Assembly: GCF_036206005.1 (NCBI RefSeq)
Contig: NZ_CP108143.1
Span: forward strand, 6,167,501 to 6,231,500
Length of the DNA stretch: 64,000 nt
Origin: Streptomyces sp. NBC_00178
GTDB lineage: Bacteria > Actinomycetota > Actinomycetes > Streptomycetales > Streptomycetaceae
Direction of reading: 5' to 3'
The notes under the pieces are model-generated. The model saw only the letters and a list, made by a program, of their open reading frames with translations. It was not told the origin of the DNA and ran no database searches. The position numbers and the translations under genes were made by a program. Below are positions 1 through 8,713 of the stretch, in pieces. The first letter of the stretch is position 1. Each line of letters begins with the position of its first letter.

Positions 1-1287
1 GAGGAGGGCCGGCGGGATCCTGTCGTTGGTGACCCGCACGGGCTCCAGCGGCTCCACCGGCCAGGTCGCGCACGGGGCGTTGTACCAGGTGTTGTTCCAC
101 GACATGAACGGCGACTTGCGGTGGGCGTCCCAGGTGTCGTCGCGCCACGCGCTCCACGTCCGGGGCCAGCCCGCGTCGCGGCACTGCACGGCCGTGTAGA
201 CGGAGTAGCCGTTGTCGCCGCTCCGGTCCACGGCGCCGAAGTCCTCGTACGCGGTGGCGAGCGCGTCCTGGTCGCCGTCGTTCACGTACGCGGCGAACGC
301 CTCGGCCAGGCGGGGCCAGTACCCGTCGTAGTAGCCGCCGGGCATGAAGGTGTCCTCCAGCTCGCCCGGGCCCACCTTGCCCGCCGCCGGGTGGTCCTTG
401 ACCTCGGCGCGCATCCAGTACCAGGCGCTCTCGACCTGGGCCGGGTCGCTGCCCAGCCCGTAGGTGGCGTCGTTCTTCGCGACCCACGCGGCGAAGGCCT
501 TGTGGCGGGCGTCGAACGCGTGGTCCTGGCCCAGGTTGTCCTCGTACCAGACGCCGTCCGGATCGACGACCGAGTCCAGCACCAGGCGGCGCACGCGCTC
601 GGGGAAGAGCTTGGCGTAGACCGCGCCGAGGTAGGTGCCGTACGAGTAGCCGAAGTAGTTGATCCGCTGGGCGCCGAGGGCCCCGCGGATGACGTCGAGG
701 TCCTTCGCGGCGCTGACCGTGTCCATGTACGGCAGCAGGTCGCCGTGCTTCTCGCCGCACGCGGTGGCGAAGGAGGCGGCCCTGTTCCGTGCCGTCCGCT
801 CGGCCTCGTCCGAGTCCGGGACGCTGTCGGGGCGCACCGGGGCGAAGTACTTCGGCAGACAGTCCAGGGCCGGGGTGCTCTTCCCGACCCCGCGCGGGTC
901 GAACCCGATCACGTCGTACTGCGCGGCGACCGCCTTGGGCAGCGAGGCGGCGACGAAGCCCGCCATGGAGAGACCGCTGCCCCCGGGGCCGCCCGGGTTG
1001 ACGAGGAGCGGGCCCTGGAAGGTCTTCGCCGTGTGCGGGATGCGCGAGAGCGCGAGGGTGATCCGCATGCCCGACGGGTTGTCATGGTCGAGCAGGGAGC
1101 GGACGGTCGCGCACTGCAGGGCCGGGTACGCCTTCGTCCCGCAGGCCTTCCACTTGAGGGGCGCGGCCGCACGCGGGACGGCGCCGTCCGTCCCCGCGGA
1201 CCGCGCCGACGCGGTGGACGGGGCGGCGGTCACCAGGCCGGCGACCGTGGCACCCACCGCGACCAGAATTCCTGCACGTTTCGTCAT
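1..1287 (-). CDS. Secreted alpha/beta hydrolase, tripeptidyl aminopeptidase-like (partial, C-terminus beyond window)
   Basis: The gene reads leftward and runs off position 1, so 429 codons are visible. The ATG at 1285-1287 follows GGGAGG. The N-terminus (MTKRAGILVAVGATVAGL...) is a classic Sec signal peptide ending near residue 30, so the enzyme should be exported. The alpha/beta-hydrolase fold is shown by an oxyanion segment NPGGPGGSG, the DPRGVG motif and the nucleophile elbow GYSYG with Ser215. The later part resembles the TAP C-terminal region of streptomycete SlpD/SlpE-type tripeptidyl aminopeptidases (peptidase family S33). By family knowledge it would release N-terminal tripeptides from secreted proteins or peptides. 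The catalytic Asp/His near the end cannot be fully judged because the gene is cut. Confidence 0.88.
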   Translation of the reverse strand, partial: MTKRAGILVAVGATVAGLVTAAPSTASARSAGTDGAVPRAAAPLKWKACGTKAYPALQCATVRSLLDHDNPSGMRITLALSRIPHTAKTFQGPLLVNPGGPGGSGLSMAGFVAASLPKAVAAQYDVIGFDPRGVGKSTPALDCLPKYFAPVRPDSVPDSDEAERTARNRAASFATACGEKHGDLLPYMDTVSAAKDLDVIRGALGAQRINYFGYSYGTYLGAVYAKLFPERVRRLVLDSVVDPDGVWYEDNLGQDHAFDARHKAFAAWVAKNDATYGLGSDPAQVESAWYWMRAEVKDHPAAGKVGPGELEDTFMPGGYYDGYWPRLAEAFAAYVNDGDQDALATAYEDFGAVDRSGDNGYSVYTAVQCRDAGWPRTWSAWRDDTWDAHRKSPFMSWNNTWYNAPCATWPVEPLEPVRVTNDRIPPALL

Positions 1288-1414
1288 ACGGCCTCCCGGG
1301 ATAAGGCGATGCGGCTGTGGGTGGCACAGCCCCCGCCGCATGCTTCCCGGATCCGGCACCGGCAGGACACCTGACGCCGCGAGTTGACCCGTTCGGGCAG
1401 GGAGACGGGTGAGG

Positions 1415-2458
1415 TCAGAGCAGGGTCAGCTGGGTGGGGCCGTCCGTGGCGGCGTCCGGCGTGTCCGGGGTGCCGGTCCGGGTGATCCGGCGGGCGCCTC
1501 CCCGGTCGGCGGGCCCGATGCCGAACTCGGCGGCCAGCTCGTGCACCCGGCGGGTGATGCCCCGCTGGTACCAGGTGGGGGCGTACGCCCCGTCGGCGTA
1601 CATCCGCTCGTAGCGCGGTACGAGGTGGGGGTGGTGGCGCGCCAGCCACTGCATGAACCACTCGCGTGCGCCCGGCCGCAGATGCAGCACGAGCGGGGTC
1701 ACCGAGGTCGCCCCGGCTTCGGCGATGGCGCGGACCGTGGCACGCAGCTGGTCGGGGTGGTCGCCGAGGAAGGGGATGACCGGTGCCATCAGCACCCCGC
1801 AGCCGATCCCGTTGCCGGCCAGGGCGCGGACGACGTCCAGGCGCCGCTCGGGGGCCGGCGTGCCCGGCTCGACCGTGCGCCAGAGCTCGCGGTCGGTGAA
1901 GCCCACGGAGACGCTGACGCCGACCTCGGTGACCTGGGCGGCCTGCCGCAGCAGGTCGAGGTCGCGCAGGATCAGCGTGCCCTTCGTGAGGATCGAGAAG
2001 GGGTTCGCGTGGTCGCGCAGCGCCGCGATGATGCCGGGCATCAGCCGGTAGCGGCCCTCCGCCCGCTGGTAGCAGTCGACGTTGGTGCCCATGGCGATGT
2101 GCTGGCCGTGCCACCGGTGCGAGGAGAGGTGGCGGTGCAGCAGTTCGGCGGCGTTGACCTTGACGACGATCTGGGAGTCGAAGCCGAGGCCGGTGTCGAG
2201 GTCGAGATAGCTGTGCGTCTTGCGTGCGAAGCAGTAGACGCAGGCGTGGGAGCAGCCCCGGTAGGGGTTCACCGTCCATTCGAACGGCATGCGGGAGGCG
2301 CCGGGCACCCGGTTCACGATCGAGCGGGCCCGGATCTCGTGGAAGGTGATGCCCCGGAATTCGGGTGTGTCGAAGGTGCGGGTGGTCACCGCGTCCGCAG
2401 CGAAGAGCGCGGCATTGCCCTGTTTCGCGGTGTTCTCTGTCAGATTGTCCCAGCGCAT
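1415..2458 (-). CDS. Radical SAM protein of the Rv2578c family
   Basis: A 347-residue protein. The radical SAM cluster motif C-x3-C-x2-C is at Cys69, Cys73 and Cys76 (GCSHACVYCFA), and ligates a [4Fe-4S] cluster for S-adenosylmethionine cleavage. The preceding NPYRGC is typical of the SplB-like/Rv2578c group. The ATG at 2456-2458 is chosen because GAGGAGG lies just upstream; an upstream in-frame ATG would put the SOS box and promoter inside the coding region. The Mycobacterium tuberculosis homologue Rv2578c belongs to the LexA regulon, and here a perfect GAAC-N4-GTTC box sits 34 bases upstream. The reaction is unknown; a DNA-damage-related role is inferred from regulation. Monocistronic. Confidence 0.9.
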   Translation of the reverse strand: MRWDNLTENTAKQGNAALFAADAVTTRTFDTPEFRGITFHEIRARSIVNRVPGASRMPFEWTVNPYRGCSHACVYCFARKTHSYLDLDTGLGFDSQIVVKVNAAELLHRHLSSHRWHGQHIAMGTNVDCYQRAEGRYRLMPGIIAALRDHANPFSILTKGTLILRDLDLLRQAAQVTEVGVSVSVGFTDRELWRTVEPGTPAPERRLDVVRALAGNGIGCGVLMAPVIPFLGDHPDQLRATVRAIAEAGATSVTPLVLHLRPGAREWFMQWLARHHPHLVPRYERMYADGAYAPTWYQRGITRRVHELAAEFGIGPADRGGARRITRTGTPDTPDAATDGPTQLTLL

Positions 2459-2491
2459 GGGCGCCTCCTCGGTAGTACTGCGCAGAGAATA

Positions 2492-2503
2492 GAACATGTG
2501 TTC
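2492..2503 (-). promoter_or_regulatory. LexA (SOS) box of the radical SAM gene
   Basis: The sequence GAACATGTGTTC is a perfect 12-bp palindrome that fits the Gram-positive/actinobacterial LexA consensus GAAC-N4-GTTC. Reading leftward, TATTCT (2486-2491) abuts it as a plausible -10 element, so LexA binding would block the promoter. It ends 34 bases upstream of the start codon at 2458. Confidence 0.85.
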
Positions 2504-2620
2504 CCTTGATCGTGCGCGGCGGAACGTGGGCAGTCGCACACGGGGCCTGTCCGCGGCCCTTCGCCGGGCGCCGCGGGCGCACGGGTTCCGGCACGTCCGT
2601 CACCGACCAGGAGGTCCTGC

Positions 2621-3007
2621 ATGACCAGCAAGTTCACCGAGCTCGGCATCGACTGCGCCGACCCCGCAACGCTCGCCCGGTTCTGGTGCGCGGTCCTGGG
2701 CTACGGCGTACGGGACACGGGGGACGGGCTCGTCACCATCGGCCCGGCGGTGGCCGACGCGGGCGGGGGGCGCCCCGGCCCGGTACCGCCGGTGCTCACC
2801 TTCGCGCGGGTGCCCGAGGGCAAGACCGTCAAGAACCGGCTCCACCTCGACGTCAGCCCGGCCGACAGGGAGCAGGACGAGGAGGTGGCCCGCCTGCTCG
2901 CCCTGGGGGCCCGGCGGTCCGACGTGGGCCAGGGGGACGAGAGCTGGGTCGTGCTCGCCGACCCGGAGGGGAACGAGTTCTGCGTCCTCGCGGCGCGACG
3001 CCCCTGA
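2621..3007 (+). CDS. VOC-superfamily (glyoxalase-like) protein
   Basis: 128 residues, single-domain vicinal oxygen chelate fold: an N-terminal 'ELGIDCADPATLARFW' strand-helix start and a C-terminal 'VLADPEGNEFCVL' strand typical of the family (usually D-P-E/D-G-N-E-F). The ATG at 2621 is preceded by AGGAGG seven bases upstream. Members include glyoxalases, antibiotic-binding and dioxygenase-like proteins; nothing here fixes a substrate. It stands alone, 240 bases before the next gene, and is divergent from the radical SAM gene. Confidence 0.85.
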   Translation: MTSKFTELGIDCADPATLARFWCAVLGYGVRDTGDGLVTIGPAVADAGGGRPGPVPPVLTFARVPEGKTVKNRLHLDVSPADREQDEEVARLLALGARRSDVGQGDESWVVLADPEGNEFCVLAARRP

Positions 3008-3036
3008 GCACCGGCCGCCCGCACGGCCGCTCGCTC

Positions 3037-3093
3037 CGTGCCCGGGCCCTTCGCGTGCCCCGGCCCTTCGTGTGCCCCGGCCCTTCGTGTGCC
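3037..3093 (+). repeat. 17-bp tandem repeat, about 3.3 copies
   Basis: Three adjacent copies of a 17-bp unit (CGTGCCCCGGCCCTTCG, with small variation) plus a partial fourth lie between the VOC gene and the SRPBCC gene. Each unit contains GGCCC/GGGGC segments that can pair, so the transcript may fold. No coding potential is claimed for it. Confidence 0.7.
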
Positions 3094-3250
3094 GGGGCCA
3101 CCGCGGGCGAACAGGGCCCGCGGGGCGCCGACTTCGCGCGGTTCCCCGCCCATGCACACCCGGCCCCGCCCCGGGCCCGATTTTGAGGGGTCGTGCCCGA
3201 GGTGGTTGGCTCATCAGCACCCCGAACACCCGAGTGCTGGAGGAACAGGC

Positions 3251-3694
3251 ATGGCGCAGGTCGAGGCCACCACAGAGCGGATCATCGCGGCGGACGCAGA
3301 GACGGTGTTCGACGCGCTCGCCGACTACAAGGAGGTCCGGGGCAAGGTCCTGACCGGGCACTTCAGCGAGTACGAGGTGCGCGAGGGCGGGGACGGCGAG
3401 GGCACGCTCGTCCACTGGAAGCTCCAGGCGACGAGCAAGCGGGTCCGCGACTGCCTGCTCGAGGTGACCGAGCCCACCGACGGACAGCTGGTCGAGAAGG
3501 ACCGCAACTCCTCGATGGTGACGACCTGGACGGTGACCCCGGCCGGTGAGGGCCGCTCCAAGGCCGTCGTGTCGACGGTGTGGAACGGCGCCGGCGGCAT
3601 CGGCGGGTTCTTCGAGAAGACCTTCGCACCCAAGGGGCTCGGCCGGATCTACGACGAGGTGCTGCAGAACCTCGCCGCCGAGGTCGAGAAGTAG
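3251..3694 (+). CDS. SRPBCC (START-like) family protein
   Basis: 147 residues with the helix-grip fold pattern: 'VEATTERIIAADAETVFDALADYKEV' at the N-terminus and a long amphipathic C-terminal helix (GLGRIYDEVLQNLAAEVEK). This matches small polyketide cyclase/dehydrase-type and lipid-binding proteins of Streptomyces. The ATG at 3251 has GGAGGAA upstream; the reading frame stays open further 5', but that stretch lies in the tandem-repeat region and lacks a ribosome site. Ligand unknown. Followed by a strong terminator, so probably transcribed alone. Confidence 0.87.
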   Translation: MAQVEATTERIIAADAETVFDALADYKEVRGKVLTGHFSEYEVREGGDGEGTLVHWKLQATSKRVRDCLLEVTEPTDGQLVEKDRNSSMVTTWTVTPAGEGRSKAVVSTVWNGAGGIGGFFEKTFAPKGLGRIYDEVLQNLAAEVEK

Positions 3695-3722
3695 GCCTGT
3701 CCCCCCTGCTGTTGGCGTCGCA

Positions 3723-3761
3723 CCGGCCTCACCGGAACGAGTGGTTTTCCGGAGAGGCCGG
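3723..3761 (+). terminator. Terminator after the SRPBCC gene
   Basis: A hairpin pairs CCGGCCTC with GAGGCCGG and CCGGAA with TTCCGG, separated by a single A-A mismatch and closed by a 9-base loop. It lies 29 bases after the stop codon. Confidence 0.8.
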
Positions 3762-3893
3762 TTGTGCGCCGTAGTGCCTCCCACCGGCGCATAAGCCCTC
3801 TGCGCGCGCCGTGAATGCGCCCGGTCGCGTTTGCCCCGCCTTGCCGCCTGATGCGAGAAATGGGCGGCGCAGCTGCGACGAGGGGAGCGTCAC

Positions 3894-6365
3894 GTGGTGG
3901 GTGGGATCACTCTGGTGAAAGACGAGCCGGGAGGCACCGATTGGGGGCCGCCCGGCGCCGTGGCGGACACCGTGCCGCTCGCCGCGGCGACAAAACCCCC
4001 GTCCCCGCCGCCGCCCTCCGCCGGGGCGGCCCTGACGGCCGGTGAGATCAGTCCCCGCCGGATCCGCATGGTCTTCCTCGGACTGATGCTCACCCTGCTG
4101 CTCGCGGCGCTCGACCAGATGATCGTCGCCACGGCCCTGCCGAAGATCGTCGGCGAACTGCACGGCCTGGACAAGATGTCCTGGGCGGTCACCGCCTATC
4201 TGCTCGCCTCCACGATCGGCCTGCCGATCTACGGGAAGCTCGGGGACCTCTTCGGGCGCAAGGGCGTCTTCCAGTTCGCGATCGTCGTCTTCGTCATCGG
4301 CTCCGCCCTCGCCGGCTGGTCCCGCACGATAAACGAACTCATCGCCTTCCGCGCCGTCCAGGGCATCGGCGGCGGCGGCCTCATGATCGGTGTCCAGGCG
4401 ATCATCGCCGACATCGTGCCGCCCCGTGAACGCGGCCGCTACATGGGGCTCATCGGCGCGGTGTTCGGCCTCGCGTCCGTCGCGGGCCCCCTCCTCGGCG
4501 GCTTCTTCACCGACCACGCCTCCTGGCGCTGGTGCTTCTACGTCAACGTGCCGTTCGGGCTGGTCACCCTCGCCGTCATCGCCCTGGTCCTGAAGCTTCC
4601 CAAGCCGTCCGTACGCCCCCGGCTCGACGTCCTCGGCGCCCTGCTGCTCGCCGCCGGATCGACCTGCCTGGTGCTGCTCACCAGCTGGGGCGGCACCGAG
4701 TACGCCTGGGGCTCGCGCACCGTGACCGGGCTCGCCGCCGGGGCCGTCGCATCGGCGGTGCTCTTCGTCGCCGTCGAGCACCGCGCCGCCGAACCCGTCA
4801 TCCCCCTGCGGCTGTTCCGCGACTCGGTCTTCAACGTCACGGCGCTGGTGGGCGCGGTCGTCGGCGTCGCCCTCTTCGGTGCCGCCAGCTACCTGCCGAC
4901 GTACCTGCAGATGGTCGAGGGCGCGAGCGCCACCGAGTCCGGCCTGCTGATGCTCCCCATGATGGGCGGCATCGTGGGCGCCTCCATCGTCTCCGGCCAG
5001 CTGATCTCCAGGACCGGCCGCTACCGGATCTTCCCGCTGCTCGGCAGCGCCGTCTCGGCCGTGGGCATGTGGCTGCTGTCCCGGCTCGACACGGGGACGT
5101 CCGCGACCGAGTACGGCATCTGGCAGGCCGTGCTCGGCATCGGCATCGGCCTGGTGATGCCGGTGCTCGTGCTCGCCGTGCAGAACTCCGTACGCCCCGC
5201 GGACCTCGGCAGTGCCACCAGCGCCAACAACTACTTCCGCCAGATCGGCGGCAGCGTGGGGGCGGCGATCTTCGGCACCCTCTTCGCCGGGCGCCTCGCC
5301 GACGCGCTGGCCGTGCGGCTGCCCGAAGGGGCCGGACTCCCCGCCGCGGAGTCCATCACCCCGCAGCTGGTGCACGCCATGGAACCGGCGCTGCGCGACG
5401 CGTACGTCCGGGCCTACGCCGACGCGATGCCCCGCATCTTCCTGTACCTCGTGCCGGTGCTCCTGCTCGGCCTGTTCCTCGCCTTCTTCCTCAAGGAGAA
5501 ACCGCTGGTGTCCCACCACACCCCCCAAGCCGCGGACCCCTCGACGCCCCACTCCGCGATCCCGGCGGCGCGCATCGACCCCGCCCCGTCCACCGCCGGC
5601 GCGCTGCCGGGGATCCCGGTCCGCGGCAGCGTCCAGCACTCCGACGGCACCAAGGTGGGACACGCCGCGCTCACCCTCATCGACGTGCAGGGGCAGCAGG
5701 TCGGGCGGGGCGCGAGCGACGACGACGGGCGGTACGCGCTGGGCGCGCCGGGCGCCGGAGCGTACGTGCTCATCGCCGCGGCGGGCGGGCACCAGCCGCA
5801 GGCCGTCAGCGTCACGGTGGGCGAGCGGCCGGTGGACCTCGACGTGGTGCTCGGAGGGGCCGGGCGGCTCGCCGGCGCCGTCCTCACCCCGGACGGCGCC
5901 CCGGTCCGCGACGCGGCGGTCACCCTCACCGACGTGCGCGGCGAAGTCGTCGCGACCACCCGGACCGGACGGGAGGGCGCCTACGTCATCAGCGAGCTGG
6001 TGGCCGGTGAGTACACCCTGGCCGCCAGCGCCCCGGCCTTCCGGCCCGCCGCGCTCCCCGTGAGCGTCCAGGCGGCCAGGGAGACCCGCCAGGACATCGA
6101 ACTGGCGGGCGGCGCCGTGCTGCGCGGCATCGTGCGGGCCCCCGGCGGCAGGCCCGTCGAGGACGCCCGGGTCACGCTGCTGGACGCCGCGGGCAACGTG
6201 GCCGGCACGCTCACCACCGGCGCGGACGGGGCGTTCCGGTTCGTGGACCTGTCCACCGGCGAGTACACCGTGATCGCCGCGGGATACCCGCCGGTGGCCA
6301 CCGTGCTTCAACTCCCGGGCGGCGGGCGTACGGAGCGCGATCTGCAGCTGGGGCACGAGGACTGA
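3894..6365 (+). CDS. MFS drug exporter (DHA2/EmrB-QacA type) fused to three carboxypeptidase-regulatory-like domains
   Basis: 823 residues. Residues about 50-545 form a 14-helix major facilitator of the EmrB/QacA drug:H+ antiporter family: motif A-like '[14 protein letters not shown]', '[13 protein letters not shown]' at helix 1, and '[12 protein letters not shown]'. From about residue 573 to the end there are three tandem ~83-residue beta-sandwich repeats of the CarboxypepD_reg type, each with G-x-V..DG..V..A.VTL.D..G and a D/E-G-x-Y/F..L..GEY tail. These are not part of ordinary EmrB-family exporters. The GTG at 3894 is supported by AGGGGAG. Inference: efflux pump with an extra soluble module on one membrane face. 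Single gene, flanked by terminators. Confidence 0.9.
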   Translation: MVGGITLVKDEPGGTDWGPPGAVADTVPLAAATKPPSPPPPSAGAALTAGEISPRRIRMVFLGLMLTLLLAALDQMIVATALPKIVGELHGLDKMSWAVTAYLLASTIGLPIYGKLGDLFGRKGVFQFAIVVFVIGSALAGWSRTINELIAFRAVQGIGGGGLMIGVQAIIADIVPPRERGRYMGLIGAVFGLASVAGPLLGGFFTDHASWRWCFYVNVPFGLVTLAVIALVLKLPKPSVRPRLDVLGALLLAAGSTCLVLLTSWGGTEYAWGSRTVTGLAAGAVASAVLFVAVEHRAAEPVIPLRLFRDSVFNVTALVGAVVGVALFGAASYLPTYLQMVEGASATESGLLMLPMMGGIVGASIVSGQLISRTGRYRIFPLLGSAVSAVGMWLLSRLDTGTSATEYGIWQAVLGIGIGLVMPVLVLAVQNSVRPADLGSATSANNYFRQIGGSVGAAIFGTLFAGRLADALAVRLPEGAGLPAAESITPQLVHAMEPALRDAYVRAYADAMPRIFLYLVPVLLLGLFLAFFLKEKPLVSHHTPQAADPSTPHSAIPAARIDPAPSTAGALPGIPVRGSVQHSDGTKVGHAALTLIDVQGQQVGRGASDDDGRYALGAPGAGAYVLIAAAGGHQPQAVSVTVGERPVDLDVVLGGAGRLAGAVLTPDGAPVRDAAVTLTDVRGEVVATTRTGREGAYVISELVAGEYTLAASAPAFRPAALPVSVQAARETRQDIELAGGAVLRGIVRAPGGRPVEDARVTLLDAAGNVAGTLTTGADGAFRFVDLSTGEYTVIAAGYPPVATVLQLPGGGRTERDLQLGHED

Positions 6366-6373
6366 GCACCGCA

Positions 6374-6397
6374 CCCGGCCGGAGGCGTCCGGCCGGG
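6374..6397. terminator. Bidirectional terminator between MFS and LysR genes
   Basis: A perfect 10-bp inverted repeat (CCCGGCCGGA / TCCGGCCGGG) with a GGCG loop lies between two convergent genes, nine bases after the exporter stop codon. Confidence 0.8.
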
Positions 6398-6458
6398 CCA
6401 CGCGGTCTTTGAAGCGCGCCCGCCGGGGGTGTGGTCGGCGGGGCGCGGTAGGCCCCCG

Positions 6459-7355
6459 TCAGCGCACCGGTGCTTCGCGGACCAGTGCCATCAGCGCCCG
6501 CGCCCCGGGGCTCATGGTCCCGGCGGGCGGGAGCACCACCACGCTGCGGTACACCGCCGGCTCCGCGCCGTCGACCTCCACCGTGACCAGACCCCGGGCC
6601 TCCGGCTTGCGGGAGAAGTGGTGCGGCACGACGGCGATCCCCAGGCCCTGGTGCACCAGCTCCAGCAGGCTGTGCACGTCGCTGACCTCCAGCGCCACCG
6701 TGCGGCGCACCCCCGCGGCGGCGAAGGCCTCGTCCGCCGCCCGCCGCGGCCCCCAGTCCGGGTGGAAGTCGATGAACGACTCGCCGTCCAGGGCGCTCCA
6801 GGCGACCGGCCGCGTCCCCGTAGCGGCCAGCGGATGCCCGGGGGCGCACAGGACGACCATCGGCTCCCGCGCCAGCGGCACGAGATCGCCCCGCCACTCC
6901 GGGGGACTGACCGTCGCGGCGAACGCCAGGTCCAGCCTGCCGCCCGCGACCCCCTCCAGCAGGCTGGACGTGCCCTCCTGCCGGAGCCGGATCTCCATGT
7001 GCGGGTGCTCCCGGCGGAACGCCCCCAGCAGCCGCGCGGGGCTCACCCCGGCGACGCACTGCTCCACCCCGAGCGTGAGCGTGCCGCGCAGCAGCCCCCG
7101 TACGGCGTCGACGGCGTCCCTCGCGGCCCTGGCGCCCGCCAGGGTGCGCTCCGCCTCGACGAGCAGTGCCTGTCCGGCCTCCGTCAGCCGGACCGAGCGT
7201 GTGGTGCGGCTGAACAGCGGCGCCCTCAGCTCCTGCTCCAGGGCCCGTACGGACGCGGACAGCCCGGACTGGGAGACGGCCAGTCGCTCGGCCGCGCGGG
7301 TGAAGTGCTGCTCCTCGGCGACGGCGACGAAGTGCTCCAGCTGACGCAGTTCCAT
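6459..7355 (-). CDS. LysR-family transcriptional regulator
   Basis: 298 residues, standard LysR length. N-terminal winged helix-turn-helix 'MELRQLEHFVAVAEEQHFTRAAERLAVSQSGLSASVRALEQEL' (residues 1-45), then a periplasmic-binding-protein-like effector domain. It is transcribed divergently from the aldo/keto reductase gene, with 125 bp between start codons, the classic arrangement in which a LysR protein controls its neighbour and itself. AT-rich DNA directly upstream (ATTGAGCAATGTAATCGAT) is the likely operator/promoter region. Effector unknown. Confidence 0.92.
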   Translation of the reverse strand: MELRQLEHFVAVAEEQHFTRAAERLAVSQSGLSASVRALEQELRAPLFSRTTRSVRLTEAGQALLVEAERTLAGARAARDAVDAVRGLLRGTLTLGVEQCVAGVSPARLLGAFRREHPHMEIRLRQEGTSSLLEGVAGGRLDLAFAATVSPPEWRGDLVPLAREPMVVLCAPGHPLAATGTRPVAWSALDGESFIDFHPDWGPRRAADEAFAAAGVRRTVALEVSDVHSLLELVHQGLGIAVVPHHFSRKPEARGLVTVEVDGAEPAVYRSVVVLPPAGTMSPGARALMALVREAPVR

Positions 7356-7480
7356 GATTGAGCAATGTAATCGATGAATCCCAGCGGAATCTCCTGTTGG
7401 ACCGCTGGATCATTCTGCGCAAGGCTGGAGCACGCGCACCAGACCTGGCGCGCCGACGCCATGTCCCGTGGAGTTCCCGC

Positions 7481-8482
7481 ATGTACCTTCCGTCCGCCGA
7501 CCGCTATTCCGCCATGCCCTACCGGCGCACCGGACGCAGCGGCCTGCTGCTGCCCGCGCTGTCGCTCGGCCTCTGGCACAACTTCGGAGGCGACCGCACG
7601 CCCGAGAGCCAGGGCGCGATCCTGCGCAGGGCCTTCGACCTGGGCATCACCCACTTCGACCTGGCGAACAACTACGGCCCCCCGCCCGGCTCGGCCGAGA
7701 TCGCCATGGGCCGCGCCCTGAAGTCGGACTTCGCGGGCCTCCGGGACGAGATCGTCGTCTCGACCAAGGCGGGCTACCACATGTGGGAGGGCCCGTACGG
7801 GGAGTGGGGTTCGCGCAAGAACCTGCGCGCCTCCCTCGACCAGAGCCTCACCCGGCTGGGCCTCGACTACGTCGACATCTACTACTCGCACCGCTTCGAC
7901 CCGGACACGCCGCTCGAGGAGACCATGGGTGCCCTCGACACCGCGGTCCGCCAGGGCAAGGCGCTGTACGCCGGCGTCTCCAACTACTCGGCCGAGCAGA
8001 CCCGTGAGGCCGCCCGCATCCTCGGCGAGCTGGGCACCCCGCTCCTGATCCACCAGCCCCGCTACTCCATGCTGGACCGCTGGGTCGAGGACGGACTGCT
8101 GGACGCCCTGGACGAGCTGGGCGCCGGTTCCATCGCCTACTCGCCGCTGGAGCAGGGCATCCTGTCCGACCGCTACCTGCGCGGCATCCCCGAGGGTTCG
8201 CGCGCGGCGGGTACCAGCCCGTTCCTCTCGGCCGAGGCCGTCACCCCGGACCTGGTCGCCCGGCTCGGTGAGCTGAACGAGGTGGCGCGCGAGCGCGGCC
8301 AGTCCCTGGCCCAGATGGCGCTGGCCTGGGTGCTGCGCGGCGGCCGGGTGACCTCCGCGGTCGTCGGCGCCAGCAGCGTCGCCCAGCTGGAGAACAGCGT
8401 CGAGGCCCTGGGCAACCTGGAGTTCGGCGACGACGAGCTGGCCCGTATCGAGGAGCTCGTCAAGAGCACCACGCGTCCCTGA
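7481..8482 (+). CDS. yghZ: Aldo/keto reductase, YghZ (L-glyceraldehyde 3-phosphate reductase) type
   Basis: 333 residues. The N-terminus 'MPYRRTGRSGLLLPALSLGLWHNFG' and 'FDLGITHFDLANNYGPPPGSAE' closely match E. coli YghZ/Gpr and the AKR14 group. The Asp-Tyr-Lys-His tetrad is visible as D and Y in FDLANNY, K in STKAGY and H in YYSHRF. These NADPH-dependent reductases detoxify methylglyoxal and reduce L-glyceraldehyde 3-phosphate. The ATG at 7481 matches the start of YghZ-type proteins; an upstream in-frame start would overlap the divergent promoter region. Likely regulated by the divergent LysR protein. Ends with a clear terminator. Confidence 0.9.
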   Translation: MYLPSADRYSAMPYRRTGRSGLLLPALSLGLWHNFGGDRTPESQGAILRRAFDLGITHFDLANNYGPPPGSAEIAMGRALKSDFAGLRDEIVVSTKAGYHMWEGPYGEWGSRKNLRASLDQSLTRLGLDYVDIYYSHRFDPDTPLEETMGALDTAVRQGKALYAGVSNYSAEQTREAARILGELGTPLLIHQPRYSMLDRWVEDGLLDALDELGAGSIAYSPLEQGILSDRYLRGIPEGSRAAGTSPFLSAEAVTPDLVARLGELNEVARERGQSLAQMALAWVLRGGRVTSAVVGASSVAQLENSVEALGNLEFGDDELARIEELVKSTTRP

Positions 8483-8490
8483 CCCGGAAA

Positions 8491-8528
8491 CCGTCCGCCG
8501 CCGTGCCTCCCCGCGCGGCGGCGGACGG
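8491..8528 (+). terminator. Terminator after the aldo/keto reductase
   Basis: A perfect 13-bp inverted repeat (CCGTCCGCCGCCG / CGGCGGCGGACGG) with a 12-base loop starts 9 bases past the stop codon. It separates this gene from the following peptidase operon. Confidence 0.82.
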
Positions 8529-8713
8529 CTGGCCCGCGGGACCGCGCCCGTGGGGCGGGCGACCCGGACGGGCGACTGTCACCGGACTGGACCAGTGACA
8601 GATCACGGAGGCTCTGGCCCGGTGCTGTTCCGGCGCGTACCGTGATGCGGCACGAAGATCCTCTTCCCGGAGACGGGCGGGGGACCGACCGACCAGTGAC
8701 AGGACCGCGCACC

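Noticed and set aside
121-1374. Long open frame on the plus strand opposite the aminopeptidase gene
   Set aside because: It is antisense to a gene with a signal peptide, hydrolase motifs and a ribosome site; its protein is low-complexity Val/Arg/Gly-rich, typical of antisense frames in high-GC DNA.
3729-6401. 890-residue minus-strand frame under the MFS exporter
   Set aside because: Antisense shadow: composition is Arg/Gly/Glu/His without motifs, and the plus strand encodes an unmistakable transporter.
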